A stretch of DNA of 64,000 bases. Origin: Serripes groenlandicus. Its lineage: Eukaryota > Mollusca > Bivalvia > Cardiida > Cardiidae. Made by a program: the position numbers and the translations under genes. Under the pieces are notes generated by a model, which was not told the origin of the DNA, did not search any database, and saw nothing but the letters and a program-made list of their open reading frames with translations. Of the stretch, positions 20,865 through 30,681 are shown piece by piece; the stretch's first letter is position 1; every line of letters starts with the position of its first letter. The DNA lies in NCBI GenBank assembly GCA_031761405.1, contig JASEVX010000003.1, positions 148,958,555-149,022,554 of the forward strand, given 5' to 3'.

Positions 20865-21018
20865 ACATCCCTTTCCCACCTTCAGACACATTTTGATGCC
20901 TCTGCAGCAGATGACTTTCATACATATTGTAATAAGCAATATCTCCTTTTGCCTCAATGTTTTCAAAAAGTCGTCTGCTGCAGAGGCGTCAGAAAGCATC
21001 CATATGAGGGAAAGTATT
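20865..21018. mobile_element. MITE with two like ends (symmetric hybrid)
   Basis: Left arm GACACATTTTGATGCCTCTGCAG and right arm CTGCAGAGGCGTCAGAAAGCATC are the same end type in inverted orientation; the CGACAA end is absent. Length about 154 bp. Confidence 0.7.
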
Positions 21019-21828
21019 TATATACGTCTGCAATTTGGAAAGGAGTTACATGAACGTTGATGGATGCCCATGATTTACAAAGTAAACTGTAGCAGTAGGG
21101 AACCATACCAGACATTCCTGGCTATGGCTCAGTGACAAACTGCTTCACACACTGTTACCAAAGTATTCTAAATGCTGACAAAAATGTCAACTGTTCCACA
21201 CACACATACTGGGCCTGGCCATGGGAATTAAAACCTACATATATCGGGGGTTAAACACACTTTGATCCTGGAACAGACAACTTTGAAAACTTCATTGGAA
21301 GAAGAAAATGTGTGAAACAATCTGTTCAAAACCTTCAATTACTCATTTTCTTACCAATGATTTCGATTTTGTATTAAAATTGTACCTGGAATTTTTTTGA
21401 AATGTTGATAAATGATATAATTTCTTTAGATTTATTTAAATAATTGAAAATGGCGTAAACTTCGACCAATCAGGTTTGTACAAATGAGACAACTACACTA
21501 TCACATCAGATAAATAGTAGAAATTCTCCAACTTTACAGTAAAATGATAATTTTACTTGAAGATCTATCTTTACAAAAATAGTAACCTATGATTGTTTGG
21601 GTTTTATCTGCACATGATGTAAGAAGTGTTGCCGCTGTCTGTATTAGTGTGACAATTAACTGGATAATTGAGACATTTAAACAGGTGCTAGAATAAAACA
21701 TTCAGAGGAAATTAATTCTAACACATGCATCAAAAATAACAGTTCATAAAATAAGCAGGAATCTGTTTGTCATTAAGTCTGGGGTGTCTACTTCAGTTCT
21801 CACCTCTTCCTGGTATCTTTATTAATTC
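21019..21828. other. No feature seen
   Basis: Possible faint MITE relic at 21255-21360 (GATCCTGGAACAGACAACTTTGAAAAC). Nothing else. Confidence 0.4.
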
Positions 21829-22003
21829 ATAATCCTTTCCCGCATTCAACAAATCTGAAGCAGACAACTTGATAACATGTTGACAAAAGTATGGAAAACC
21901 TCCGTATATGAAAGTAGAAATATCGAGTTCAAAACATTTTGCCAAAATAAGAAATTGCTTATCATGAGCAAATTTACTTTTTGTCTGATGTAAGGAAAGG
22001 ATA
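21829..22003 (+). mobile_element. CCCTTTCCC MITE, right arm shortened
   Basis: TAATCCTTTCCCGCATTCAACAAATCTG left; core AAATTGCTTATCATGAGCAAATTT; ends TAAGGAAAGGATAA against the next copy. Confidence 0.8.
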
Positions 22004-22186
22004 ACCCTTTCCCACATACAGCAAATTTGCAGTAGAAGACTTTGAAATGTCTACTAAAAAAAGGGAAAAAAATCAAAATATTGTTGCAAAAGGACAAATT
22101 GCTTGTTTTGAGCAATTTCTCCTTTTGTCACGATGTTTTCAAAAGTCATCTGATGCAAAATGCAAAAAGGTGGGAAAGGGTTTTAA
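22000..22186 (+). mobile_element. CCCTTTCCC MITE, older type
   Basis: ATAACCCTTTCCCACATACAGC; core AAATTGCTTGTTTTGAGCAATTTC; right GTCATCTGATGCAAAATGC..GGTGGGAAAGGG. Confidence 0.85.
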
Positions 22187-22214
22187 GTTACTGTCAGCTA
22201 ATATTATTTAGGTG

Positions 22215-22318
22215 GTTGAAACTATCATGACAAGAGGAAACTGCATATAATTTCTCCTTTTTCCCAATGAAGGCCTGCTTAAAATGCATTTTAGTCATTC
22301 ATATCTTGAAAGGGTTAA
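22215..22318 (+). mobile_element. MITE core and right-end remnant
   Basis: AACTATCATGACAAGAGGAAACTGC..ATTTCTCCTTTTTCCCAATG, then CTTGAAAGGG with TTAA 22315 shared with the next copy. Confidence 0.5.
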
Positions 22319-22542
22319 CTCTTTCCCACTTACAACAAATATGCAGCATACGACTTTGAAAACATCTAGGCAAAATCATGGAAAATCCTCATAAATGAAG
22401 GTATAATTACTGAAAAAAGTGGAAAATATTGTGGCAAAAGGAGAAATTGCTCTTTTGAGCAATTTCTTCTTTTGTCACATTGTTTTCAAAGGTTGTTTGC
22501 TGTAAAGGCATCAGAAAGCGTCTGTATGTGGGAAAGGGTTAA
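22315..22542 (+). mobile_element. CCCTTTCCC MITE, full length (228 bp)
   Basis: TTAA at 22315 and 22539; CTCTTTCCCACTTACAAC left end; core TTGCTCTTTTGAGCAA. Confidence 0.92.
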
Positions 22543-22596
22543 GCCACTAAGACAAGTTGAAGGTTTAGCTCATTTACCTTGGAGACACATTATATA

Positions 22597-22814
22597 GACC
22601 ATTTCTAAATACAACAAATCTGCAGAAGATGACTGAAAACATCTAGGTAAAATTATAGAACATTTCTATAAAATAAAGTACTTTTGTTGCATAGAGTTGT
22701 TCAAAAACATTGTGGCAAAAGAAGAAATTTCTTGCTCTGAGCAGTTTCTCCTTATGCAACATTATTGTCAAATTATTCTGCGTCAAAATGCACCTACACA
22801 TGGGGAAAGGTTAA
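22597..22814 (+). mobile_element. CCCTTTCCC MITE, decayed
   Basis: ATACAACAAATCTGCAGAAGATGACTG, core TTCTTGCTCTGAGCAGTTTC, right GCGTCAAAATGCACCTACACATGGGG; TTAA 22811 shared with the next copy. Confidence 0.78.
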
Positions 22815-23042
22815 CCCTTTCCCTCATACGACAATTCTGCAGCAGACGACTTTGAACGTATTTTGACAAAACATAGAAAATCTCCATAGTTTAATGGATA
22901 ACCTATGACAAAAAGTGAAAAACATTGTGGCAAAAGGAGAAATTGCACGTTTTGTGCAATTTCTCCTTTTGTCACACTATGTTTTCAAAAAGCCGTCTGC
23001 TGCAGGGGCGTCAGAAAGCGTCTATATGAGGGAAAGGGTTAA
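22811..23042 (+). mobile_element. CCCTTTCCC MITE, full length (232 bp)
   Basis: Young CAC-core copy; TTAA at 22811 and 23039. Confidence 0.95.
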
Positions 23043-23440
23043 TATTTGTTTTGGATACAGTGTATGTTCTCCTTTTTTGTAATTTCAAAATAATTGTTGC
23101 AAGCCGGAAATAGCTAAATTAAGCATAACTTGTGTTTTTCTTGATTTATTTCTTCACCTTTTTCGAAATGCTGACATTTTTTGTTCGACACACCTGCAGC
23201 AGACTAGGTTTGAAAACAGTTGGGAACCGGTTAATCTAAACAGTTTTGTGTTTTCTATCATTGATTTCTTATCTGTCTTGGAAAGTAAATAAACAGAATA
23301 CGTGGGAGACTAAGGAAATTATCTTTACTAGATAATCTGTGTGTAGATAGCACTCTCAGTCTACTTAATTGCTTTTACTTAATGACAGTGATAACCAAGA
23401 TCAGACTGCACATCTATCCCAGCTGTAATAACTTTTTATT
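23043..23440. other. No gene; one MITE scrap
   Basis: CACACCTGCAGCAGACTAGGTTTGAAAACAGTTGGG near 23190-23225 is a MITE relic. The rest is unassigned. Confidence 0.45.
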
Positions 23441-23497
23441 GGCCGGATTGCTCTAGCAATTACGGTCTATAGATTTGCGATGTCTGTCCGTCTGTCC

Positions 23498-23535
<38 letters not shown>

Positions 23536-23711
23536 TCGTCAACATTTTGGTTAAAGTTTCAGGTTGAGGCAAAATCTCAGCACTGGAAAGGGTTACAAAC
23601 ATGAAACTTTGCCTGAAGGTAACCAGTAACAAGTTCTATTGATTTCTATTTTTACTTTGACTTTGACCTTGGTTTGTCGATTTTCAAGGTCAAATTGCTG
23701 ACAATCCGGCC
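23441..23711. mobile_element. 271-bp TIR element with TGTC microsatellite
   Basis: Perfect 10-bp terminal inverted repeats GGCCGGATTG / CAATCCGGCC bound a (TGTC)n tract (23481-23540) and a tail with GACTTTGACCTTGG and TTTTCAAGGTCAAATTGCTGAC. It has the end-plus-microsatellite design of the larger tandem-array elements here but no repeated units. Confidence 0.65.
23481..23540. repeat. (TGTC)n microsatellite
   Basis: About fourteen four-base units, mainly TGTC with some CCGT-type variants near the start. Confidence 0.92.
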
Positions 23712-23805
23712 TTACCGTCTTCACAGGTTTCTTGTATTTTTTTTAAAATGATATTTACCAGTGACTTCCTAATTGCTGCACTGAATTTAATAGGGTTCTG
23801 GATCT

Positions 23806-24036
23806 TTAACCCTTTCCCTCATATAGACGCTTTCAGACGCCACTGCAGCAGACAGCTTTTTGAAAACATGGCAAATAAAAAAGAAATTGCTCGAAACGAG
23901 CAATATCTCCTTTTGTCACCATGTTTTCAACTCTATTCAATTATTGTACTTTCATATAAAGGGAGTTTTCCAAAACATTTTGGGTATATTTTCAAAGTCG
24001 GCTGCTGCAGATTTGTTGCATGTTAGAAAGAGTTAA
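23806..24036 (-). mobile_element. CCCTTTCCC MITE, full length (231 bp)
   Basis: TTAA at 23806 and 24033; core TTGCTCgaaacGAGCAA. The right half is of the older type (GATTTGTTGCATGTTAGAAAG) while the left is of the young type, suggesting exchange between subfamilies. Confidence 0.9.
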
Positions 24037-24572
24037 ATTTCATATTATCCTAACACCAATGATACTGCATCTGGCTCATTAGTACTCAGTATTATGTAAT
24101 ATGTTATCATAAGTAATTGAGGAATAGAGCAGTGGGAGGTCCAGCGACCTAATTACAGTAAATGACCCTAACATGTTGGGCCAAATAGTTAGGGAATGAC
24201 CCTTACTGCATTATTTGCATTATAGCAATGTCATTCACAAGAGGATATTATAACAATATGAATTAAGCATTGATGAGCTTACCACACTATGTGGTAGTAT
24301 GTAAGTGAGGCTTCTTTTCTTTTGACATTATTCCAGCGATTGACCCAAATTGCATTCACCAATAATATCTTGATATGCAACCAAACAGGTCTTACAGGAA
24401 ATGTATAGTAAGTCTAGTCAAAGCACATTTTCTGGAGTTGAGAAATGTTGTGAGAAAGGATGATCATAGTCATGATGCAGTAAAACAGCTGTGTGTAATG
24501 AACATTCAAATCCATTCTCTGATCCATTAAGCCAATTTTCAAATGATGTCAGCTCCAAATGAGGCAAATCTA
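24037..24572. other. No feature seen
   Basis: No ORF or repeat of note. Confidence 0.45.
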
Positions 24573-24799
24573 TTAACCCTTTCCCATATTCAACAATCTG
24601 TAGTAGATGACTGAAAACACCTCGGCAAAATAATTGGATATCTCTATAAATAAAAGTATGTTTATTTAATAAAGTTGAAAACTCTGTGGTTACAGTTGAA
24701 ATTACTCATCATGAGAAATTTCTCTTTTCAACACAATGTTACTTCATAAGTTACAGCAGCAAATGCATCAAAATGAGGCTGGAAGTGGGAAGGGGTTAA
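24573..24799 (+). mobile_element. CCCTTTCCC MITE, older type (227 bp)
   Basis: TTAA at 24573 and 24796; core ATTACTCATCATGAGAAATTTC. Confidence 0.88.
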
Positions 24800-25034
24800 G
24801 AGAAGTGTTATGAGACCTCTCCAGTGAAATGACCCAAACTGCATTAATCATTAAAATCTCATGATGACCTTACCCCCCTCTCCCTTATGTAACCCAGTAC
24901 TCTGCAACTGGTGTTATCAGTATTGTGCAGTTGGTATTCATGAGTGTATGGTGTGAAATGTGGAATTACAATATGGAGTTATCAAATAGGGATATTTATT
25001 CATTAGAACTGTGAGGTAATAATAACTGTACTTC

Positions 25035-25266
25035 TTAACCCTGTCCTTCATATGACAATTTTGCAGCAGACGACTTTGAACATATTTTGTCAAAAAATAG
25101 AAAATATCTATAATTGAATGGGATAACCAACCTATGAATAAAAGTGGGAAACATTGTGACAAGACGAGAAACTCTTTTTAAGCAATTTCTTCTTTTGTCA
25201 CTATGTTTTCAAAAAGTTGTCTTCTGCAGAGGCATCAGAATGTGTCTATATGAGGGAAAGGGTTAA
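25035..25266 (+). mobile_element. CCCTTTCCC MITE, full length (232 bp)
   Basis: TTAA at 25035 and 25263; left end altered to CCCTGTCCTTCATATGAC; core hairpin broken (GAAACTCTTTTTAAGCAATTTC). Confidence 0.9.
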
Positions 25267-25309
25267 TGAATCACCTGATATGGATGTGTGAGACCTCTGA
25301 GGCAGAATA

Positions 25310-25525
25310 CTTTAAAAATAACATTGTGGGAAAAGGAGAAATTGCTTTAAACAAGCAATCTCTAATGTATTGTTAGCAGGCAACTTTTGAAAACATTGTG
25401 GCCAAAGGAGAAATTGCTTTTGACAAGCAAATGTTCATGCATCTGTAGCAGATGTCTTTTGAAAACATTGCTTTAGGTCATTATGAGCAATTTCTCCATT
25501 TGATTCCTGGATGATGTTTCAACAT
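25310..25525 (+). mobile_element. Cluster of three MITE core fragments
   Basis: Three successive GAAAACATTGTGG..GAGAAATTGC segments (about 25315, 25385, 25455), each truncated, including GCATCTGTAGCAGATGTC. Confidence 0.6.
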
Positions 25526-25582
25526 TATGCCTGGTGCAGAAGGTATCTGGTACAATACCCGGTAGGGTCATACAAAGGACTT

Positions 25583-25741
25583 TAAAAATGGTAGTAATGG
25601 CTGCCCTCTTTTGTGCTCAGGGCTGCAGGATTAGCATTATGATTGACTGGTTGGTGTCAGAATAATTGGACCAGTAGTACTGGTTACTTACGCGGGAAAC
25701 ATTTTGAAGCAGCGTAAAACTGCAAACAATCAATCAATCAA
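25583..25741 (+). mobile_element. Dispersed retroposon-like repeat with (CAAT)n tail
   Basis: GGTAGTAATGGCTGCCCTC at the 5' side, ACCAGTAGTACTGGTTACTTACGC in the middle, and GCAGCGTAAAACTGCAAA followed by (CAAT)4 at the 3' end. Same family as 10204-10520 and 19706-19876. Confidence 0.62.
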
Positions 25742-25865
25742 TGTTTCAACTATATTCAATAATTAATACTTTTTATTATCCCCCGCTTTTTCGAAGAAAA
25801 AAAGGGGGGTTATTAATTTCGGTTTGTCCGTCCGTCCGTCTGTCCGTCCGTCACACTTCGTTTCC

Positions 25866-27026
25866 GTGCAATAACTGCCGCAAATGTGAACCGTTTCTTT
25901 TCAAACTTGGTAACAAGGTTAAATGCCTTAACGGCTAGGCCAAGTTCGAATATCACTTTCGGCGGACTTTATTTGGTGGAGTTATGGCCCCTTATTTAAC
26001 AAAATATGTTGTTTCTTGCCGTTTCCGTGCAATAACTGCCACAAATGTGAACCTTTTTTTTTCAAACTTGGTAACAACGTTAAATGCCTTAAGGGCTAGG
26101 CCAAGTTCGAATATCACTTTCGGCGGACTTTATTTGGTGGAGTTATGGCCCCTTATTTAACAAAATATGTTGTTTCTTGCCGTTTCCGTGCAATAACTGC
26201 CACAAATGTGAACCTTTTTTTTTCAAACTTGGTAACAACGTTAAATGCCTTAAGGGCTAGGCCAAGTTCGATCGTCACTTTCGGCGGACTTTATTTGGTG
26301 GAGTTATGGCCCCTTATTTAACAAAAAATGTTGTTTCTTGCTGTTTCCGTGCAATAACTGCCACAAATGTGAACCTTTTTTTTTCAAACTTGGTAACAAC
26401 GTTAAATGCCTTAAGGGCTAGGCCAAGTTCGAATATCACTTTCGGCGGACTTTATTCGGTGGAGTTATGGCCCCTTATTTAACAAAAAATGTCGTTTCTT
26501 GCTGTTTCCGTGCAATAACTGCCACAAATGTGAACCTTTTTTTTTCAAACTTGGTAACAACGTTAAATGCCTTAAGGGCTAGGCCAAGTTCGAATATCAC
26601 TTTCGGCGGACTTTATTCGGTGGAGTTATGGCCCCTTATTTAACAAAAAATGTCGTTTCTTGCTGTTTCCGTGCAATAACTGCCACAAATGTGAACCTTT
26701 TTTTTTCAAACTTGGTAACAAGGTTAAATGCCTTAAGGGCTAGGCCAACTTCGATCGTCACTTTCGGCAGACTTTATTTGGTGGAGTTATGGCCCCTTAT
26801 TTAACAAAATATGTCGTTTTTTGCTGTTTCCGTGCAATAACTGCCACAGATGTGAACCTTTTTTTTTCAAACTTGGTAACAAGGTTAAATGCCTTAAGGG
26901 CTAGGCCAACTTCGATCTTCACTTTCGGCAGACTTTATTTGGTGGAGTTATGGCCCCTTATTTAACAAAAAATGTCGTTTCTTGCCGTTTCCGTGCAATA
27001 ACTGCCACAAATGTGAACCTTTTTTT
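25866..27026 (+). repeat. 161-bp satellite-like array, seven full units
   Basis: The landmark GTGCAATAACTGCC starts at 25866, 26027, 26188, 26349, 26510, 26671, 26832 and 26993, exactly 161 bases apart every time. Each unit carries TTCAAACTTGGTAACAA, TTAAATGCCTTAAGGGCTAG, CACTTTCGGC and GAGTTATGGCCCCTTATTTA. Point differences shared by neighbouring units (for example GATCGTC versus GAATATC) suggest local unit duplication. Confidence 0.95.
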
Positions 27027-27570
27027 ATACAACCGTTTTATTATGGTATGGTCATGTCCCTTCCTCCCTCCGTCCGTCCGTTCGGGTTTTCCGCACTTTT
27101 TTCCTACATACTTTGAGCTATTGAGGTGAAATTTTGTATAACGCTTTCTAGTGATGTGTCACAGATCAAGTTCATATTTCCTGGGATTTCGTCAATTTTT
27201 GAATGAGTTATGCCCCTTTTTGGACTTAGAATATTTGTTTTCTGCATTTTTTTCTACATGCTTTCATGTATTACGCTGAAATTTTGTATATGGCTTTGTG
27301 GTCATGTGCCATAGATCAAATTCACGTTTCTTCAGATTTCGTCAATTTCTGCATGAGTTATGCCCCTTTTTGGGGTTGGAATAATGTTTTTTCACATTTT
27401 TTTCCTACATGCTTTGAGGTATTCAGCTGTATTTTTGTATACTGCTTTGTTGTCAATTCATTCCTGAACAACTTTATTAACTTTTTACAAACAAACAATA
27501 TATCAAAACAAGAGGAAACTTACAAAGATGTTCCTGACGGGCGTATTATGTACCGTTTGCTGTACTCTTG
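27027..27570 (+). mobile_element. Second element inserted inside the 161-bp array
   Basis: The array stops within the T run at 27020-27026 and resumes at 27571 with TTTTCAAACTTGGTAACAAGG, so about 544 bases were inserted. The insert has its own CCTCCGTCCGTCCG tract, about 2.3 units of 150 bp (GAGTTATGCCCCTTTTTGG at 27205 and 27355), and a distinct tail ending CGTATTATGTACCG. The 106-codon frame at 27266-27586 reads across it and is not a gene. Confidence 0.75.
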
Positions 27571-27695
27571 TTTTCAAACTTGGTAACAAGGTTAAATGCC
27601 TTAAGGGCTAGGCCTAGTTCAATTGTCACTTTCGGTTTGCTGTTTCCGTGCAATAACTGCCACAAACTTGGTAACAACCTAGGCCAAGTTCGTTT
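27571..27695 (+). repeat. Resumed, decayed 161-bp unit
   Basis: TTAAATGCCTTAAGGGCTAG, CACTTTCGG, then GTTTCCGTGCAATAACTGCC and a shortened CTAGGCCAAGTTCG, with internal deletions. Confidence 0.8.
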
Positions 27696-27880
27696 AATTT
27701 ACCCTGTAATACATGTTCAATAAAAAGACTACTGACATGTTTAAACCTAACCTCAACATTTTCCTACAATATTTCCTGCAAGCGGGGGATATAAATTTCA
27801 TGAATTTGCTTGTTTATATGGATTTCCCATTTTGCATGTATGTTTGCCACAGATTTGTTGTATGTGGGGAAGGGTTAAAA

Positions 27881-28620
27881 TATCATATCAAGTGAATGGT
27901 TTAAGATGGATACCCAGTACATGACTTGTCAGCTATATGAATGATGTAAGAAATATGTGAACAAATTGAACGTTGATCTATCAAATTGACAGTTGTGGTC
28001 ATGGTTTTAATACTTGAGCACATAATCACCGCGCAGTCAGGTTAGCCCCAAGGGACAAGCGTCAATGATCATCGATATGTTTTACGTGTCGAGGGAAAAG
28101 GGATTCTTGGAATACATGCTGACAGTGAAGCCCAGATCAGATGAGACAACGTAGTCAATCTTGCCCCAACATTACTACTGTCTGTGGTATTGTTATAGAA
28201 GGTTAACTAAATGCTTGAAGCATTATAAAGCAAGGTTTATTCAAAGGTCATGAGTTTTTTACCATTTCACAGATTGAAACAAATGTATTTTTATAACAGC
28301 TGTCTACAGCTTTATAAACTGTTTGAAATAAATTGTTGGAAAAGTCAGTTTATTATTTCCCATGATTAGCAATTTCTATAGACTCAATGATATATTGACA
28401 CCGAAAATAAATTATTTAGTTGTTGAAAGTTTTTGTTCTTTTCTCAAGTTATTTCCATTTTAGGTCATTCAGAACATGGGACATAAATTGATGAATTAAG
28501 GATCTTTTTATTATGACATTATGACTTATCAAACAGGGCATGTACATGCTGGGGGAAATTAAGAGTCAATAAAAACAACATGTACATTTAATCTAACCTT
28601 TTGGGTGTGAAGATCATCAA
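27881..28620. other. No feature seen
   Basis: MITE-free; moderately higher CpG at 28030-28160 but no ORF or motif cluster. Confidence 0.45.
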
Positions 28621-28804
28621 TTAGCCATTTCTCGATAACAAATCTTCAGAAGACAACTTCGAAAAATATTTAGGCAATATGGAACATCTTTATAAAGAAT
28701 AAATCATTAAGAGCAATTTCACCTTTTGTCAGATTGTTTTCATATATATTTTGCAGCAAATGCAACTGAAAACATCAGCAAATAGAAAAGGATAGGGAGG
28801 TTAA
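28621..28804 (+). mobile_element. CCCTTTCCC MITE, strongly decayed
   Basis: GATAACAAATCTTCAGAAGACAACTTCG, TAAGAGCAATTTCACCTTTTGTC, right end reduced; TTAA at 28801. Confidence 0.6.
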
Positions 28805-28955
28805 TTGTGATGTAAGTATCTGATAAACTGTTCACTTCACCAGGCTGTGATATGAGATTGTGTCAAATAAATGACTATGTCTGCTGATTAGGGGTTTTGA
28901 TTGCATTTAGCCAAAGATGTGTCTGATGCACTGACTACCTTGCTGTTGCAATGGT

Positions 28956-29185
28956 TTAACCCTTTCCCTCATACGGCAATTCTGCAGCAGACGACTTTGA
29001 ACGTATTTTTTAAAAAAAAAGAAAATCTCCATAATTGAATGGGTAACCTATGACTAAAAGTGGAAAACATTGTGGCAAAAGGAGAAATTGCACGTTTTGT
29101 GCAATTTCTTCTTTTGTCACTATGTTTTCGAAAAGCCGTCTGCTGCAGAGTGGTTCGAAAGCGTCTATATGAGGGAAAGGGTTAA
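28956..29185 (+). mobile_element. CCCTTTCCC MITE, full length (230 bp)
   Basis: Young CAC-core copy; TTAA at 28956 and 29182. Confidence 0.95.
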
Positions 29186-29209
29186 GGCCTGATTTTACCA
29201 AAGGGTTTA

Positions 29210-29506
29210 TAAACTCTTTCTGCGTCTGCAGCAGACAACTTTTGAAAACATAATGTGGTAAACTGAAGAAATTCATTATGAGCTATGTTCCTTTTGCCAC
29301 ATTTTTTGTTCAAAGTTGTCTGCTGACCTTATTATATTATTATTATATAATAGTATTGAAACTCAATAAATCAAAATACTATTATAGAAAAATTTAAAAC
29401 TGTTGCAAAACAAAATATTCCACATTTTGATAAATATCGGTTTGCCATAAGTTGTCTGCTGCAGAACATCAGAATCAAAATGCATCTGCAAGTGGGCATG
29501 GGTTAA
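29210..29506. mobile_element. Two MITE fragments around an AT-rich inverted repeat
   Basis: GTCTGCAGCAGACAACTTTTGAAAAC starts one copy and TTGTCTGCTGCAGAACATCAG..GCAAGTGGGCATGGG ends another. Between them TATTATATAATAGTATTG pairs loosely with CAAAATACTATTATAG (about 29338-29386). Confidence 0.55.
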
Positions 29507-29627
29507 TTCCTGCAGCATTTCGTGAATTTTGATGAGTTCTTACATATTTACAGAACGAGTCTGTAATTAAATATTGATGATTGAATGATGTGGACCAAGA
29601 TGAAATTACATGAATGCGTAGTTTGCT

Positions 29628-29862
29628 TTAACCCTTTCCCACATATAGACACTCTCTGTCCCCTCTGCTGCAGATGACTTTTGAAAACATGGCAACAAAA
29701 GTAGAAATTGCTCAAAACAAGCAATTTCTCATTTTGCCACAATGTTTTCAACTTTTTTCAACAATTATACTTTCATTTATAGAGCTATTTCATATTTGTG
29801 TACAGATGTTTTCATAGTAACTGTTGTCTTCTGCAGATCTGCTGTATGTGGGAAAGGGTAAA
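29628..29862 (-). mobile_element. CCCTTTCCC MITE, older type (235 bp)
   Basis: TTAACCCTTTCCCACATATAGACAC left; core TTGCTCAAAACAAGCAA; right CTTCTGCAGATCTGCTGTATGTGGGAAAGGG then TAAA. Confidence 0.9.
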
Positions 29863-30014
29863 TTTTAGTCTTTAAAGTAAAAGTAAGACAGGATGCTCAA
29901 ATGTGTTATTTAAGTCAGTCAGCATGATAAATAGCTGTAGGTGAAGAGATAATAATATAAAAACATTTTTTAGTTTTTTTGTGACCCAATTGTTTTTTCC
30001 ACCTACAATAATAT

Positions 30015-30212
30015 TTCCCTACAGAGGATGGCTTTGTCAACAATTCTGCAGTGTAGGATTTATTAGAACTATGTAGAAAAGCAAAGAATAATTGCTAAAA
30101 TATCTCTTTTTTCCACAATGTTTCCTGTTTGAATATTGTACTGTACTTTCACTTGTTCAGATTTTCATTTATTTACTTCACATCTGATGGGTTTTTTTCA
30201 ATTTGAGTTAAA
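30015..30212 (-). mobile_element. Very decayed MITE, tentative
   Basis: ACAATTCTGCAGTGTAGGA..ATATCTCTTTTTTCCACAATGTTTCC..TGTACTTTCACTTG.. The order fits but identity is low. Confidence 0.4.
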
Positions 30213-30409
30213 CAATATAATTAATAGGTTTAAGTTACATGACCTACAGTAATGAAATAAAACATAAAAAACAATGATATATTGTTCTGATTAATCACTG
30301 TAATTACGGCCCATGATAGTTGAGGCCCAGAAGGTTATCACCTCTACTAACTGAGGTTGTTGTTTTGTGGTGATATATTACCTGTCCTTGTATCAGCTTG
30401 GTGATATAA

Positions 30410-30612
30410 TTAACCCTTTCTCACACACAACAAATCTGTAGCAGACAACTTTGAAAACATTTAGGCAAAAGAACAGAAAGTCCCTTTAAATGAAATAACA
30501 ATATTTGAATAGAGTTGAGAACATGGTGACAAAAGGAGAAATTGCTTGTTTTGTCACCATGTTTTCAAAAAGCTGTCTGCTGCAGAGGCATCTAGATGAC
30601 GGAAAGGGTTAA
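30410..30612 (+). mobile_element. CCCTTTCCC MITE with core-arm deletion (203 bp)
   Basis: TTAA at 30410 and 30609. The core reads TTGCTTGTTTTGTCACC: the right hairpin arm is deleted between two TTTTG repeats. Confidence 0.9.
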
Positions 30613-30616
30613 ATAA

Positions 30617-30681
30617 TTAACACTTTCCCACATACAACAAATTTGTAGCAGACACATTTGACAACCTCTAACAAAGAATGT
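30617..30681 (+). mobile_element. MITE left end, truncated
   Basis: TTAACACTTTCCCACATACAACAAATTTGTAGCAGACACATTTGACAACC, cut off before the next copy. Confidence 0.75.

Larger units (their letters stand above)
25777..27791 (+). mobile_element. Tandem-array element with 161-bp units (pearl-like)
   Basis: Ends are the perfect inverted repeat TATCCCCCGC / GCGGGGGATA. The head folds (CCCCCGCTTTTTCGAAG with AAAAAAAGGGGGG), followed by a (GTCC)n tract at 25825-25851, then the array. This layout (hairpin end, tetranucleotide microsatellite, about 160-bp tandem core) matches what I recall of pearl-type non-autonomous elements of bivalves. No protein is encoded; the 65-codon frame at 25741-25938 is a read-through. 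It is interrupted by another element at about 27027-27570. Confidence 0.72.
25742..27880 (-). mobile_element. Old MITE split by the 161-bp-array element
   Basis: Left flank TGTTTCAACTATATTCAATAATTAATAC and right flank ATTTCCCATTTTGCATG..CACAGATTTGTTGTATGTGGGGAAGGGTTAA together form the right half of a - oriented older MITE. The 2-kb element lies between them. Confidence 0.6.

Noticed and set aside
25856..27022. CRISPR array
   Set aside because: Repeats are contiguous 161-bp units with no spacers, in a eukaryotic repeat context.
27266..27586. 106-codon + frame as a gene
   Set aside because: Reads across 150-bp repeat units and an insertion boundary.
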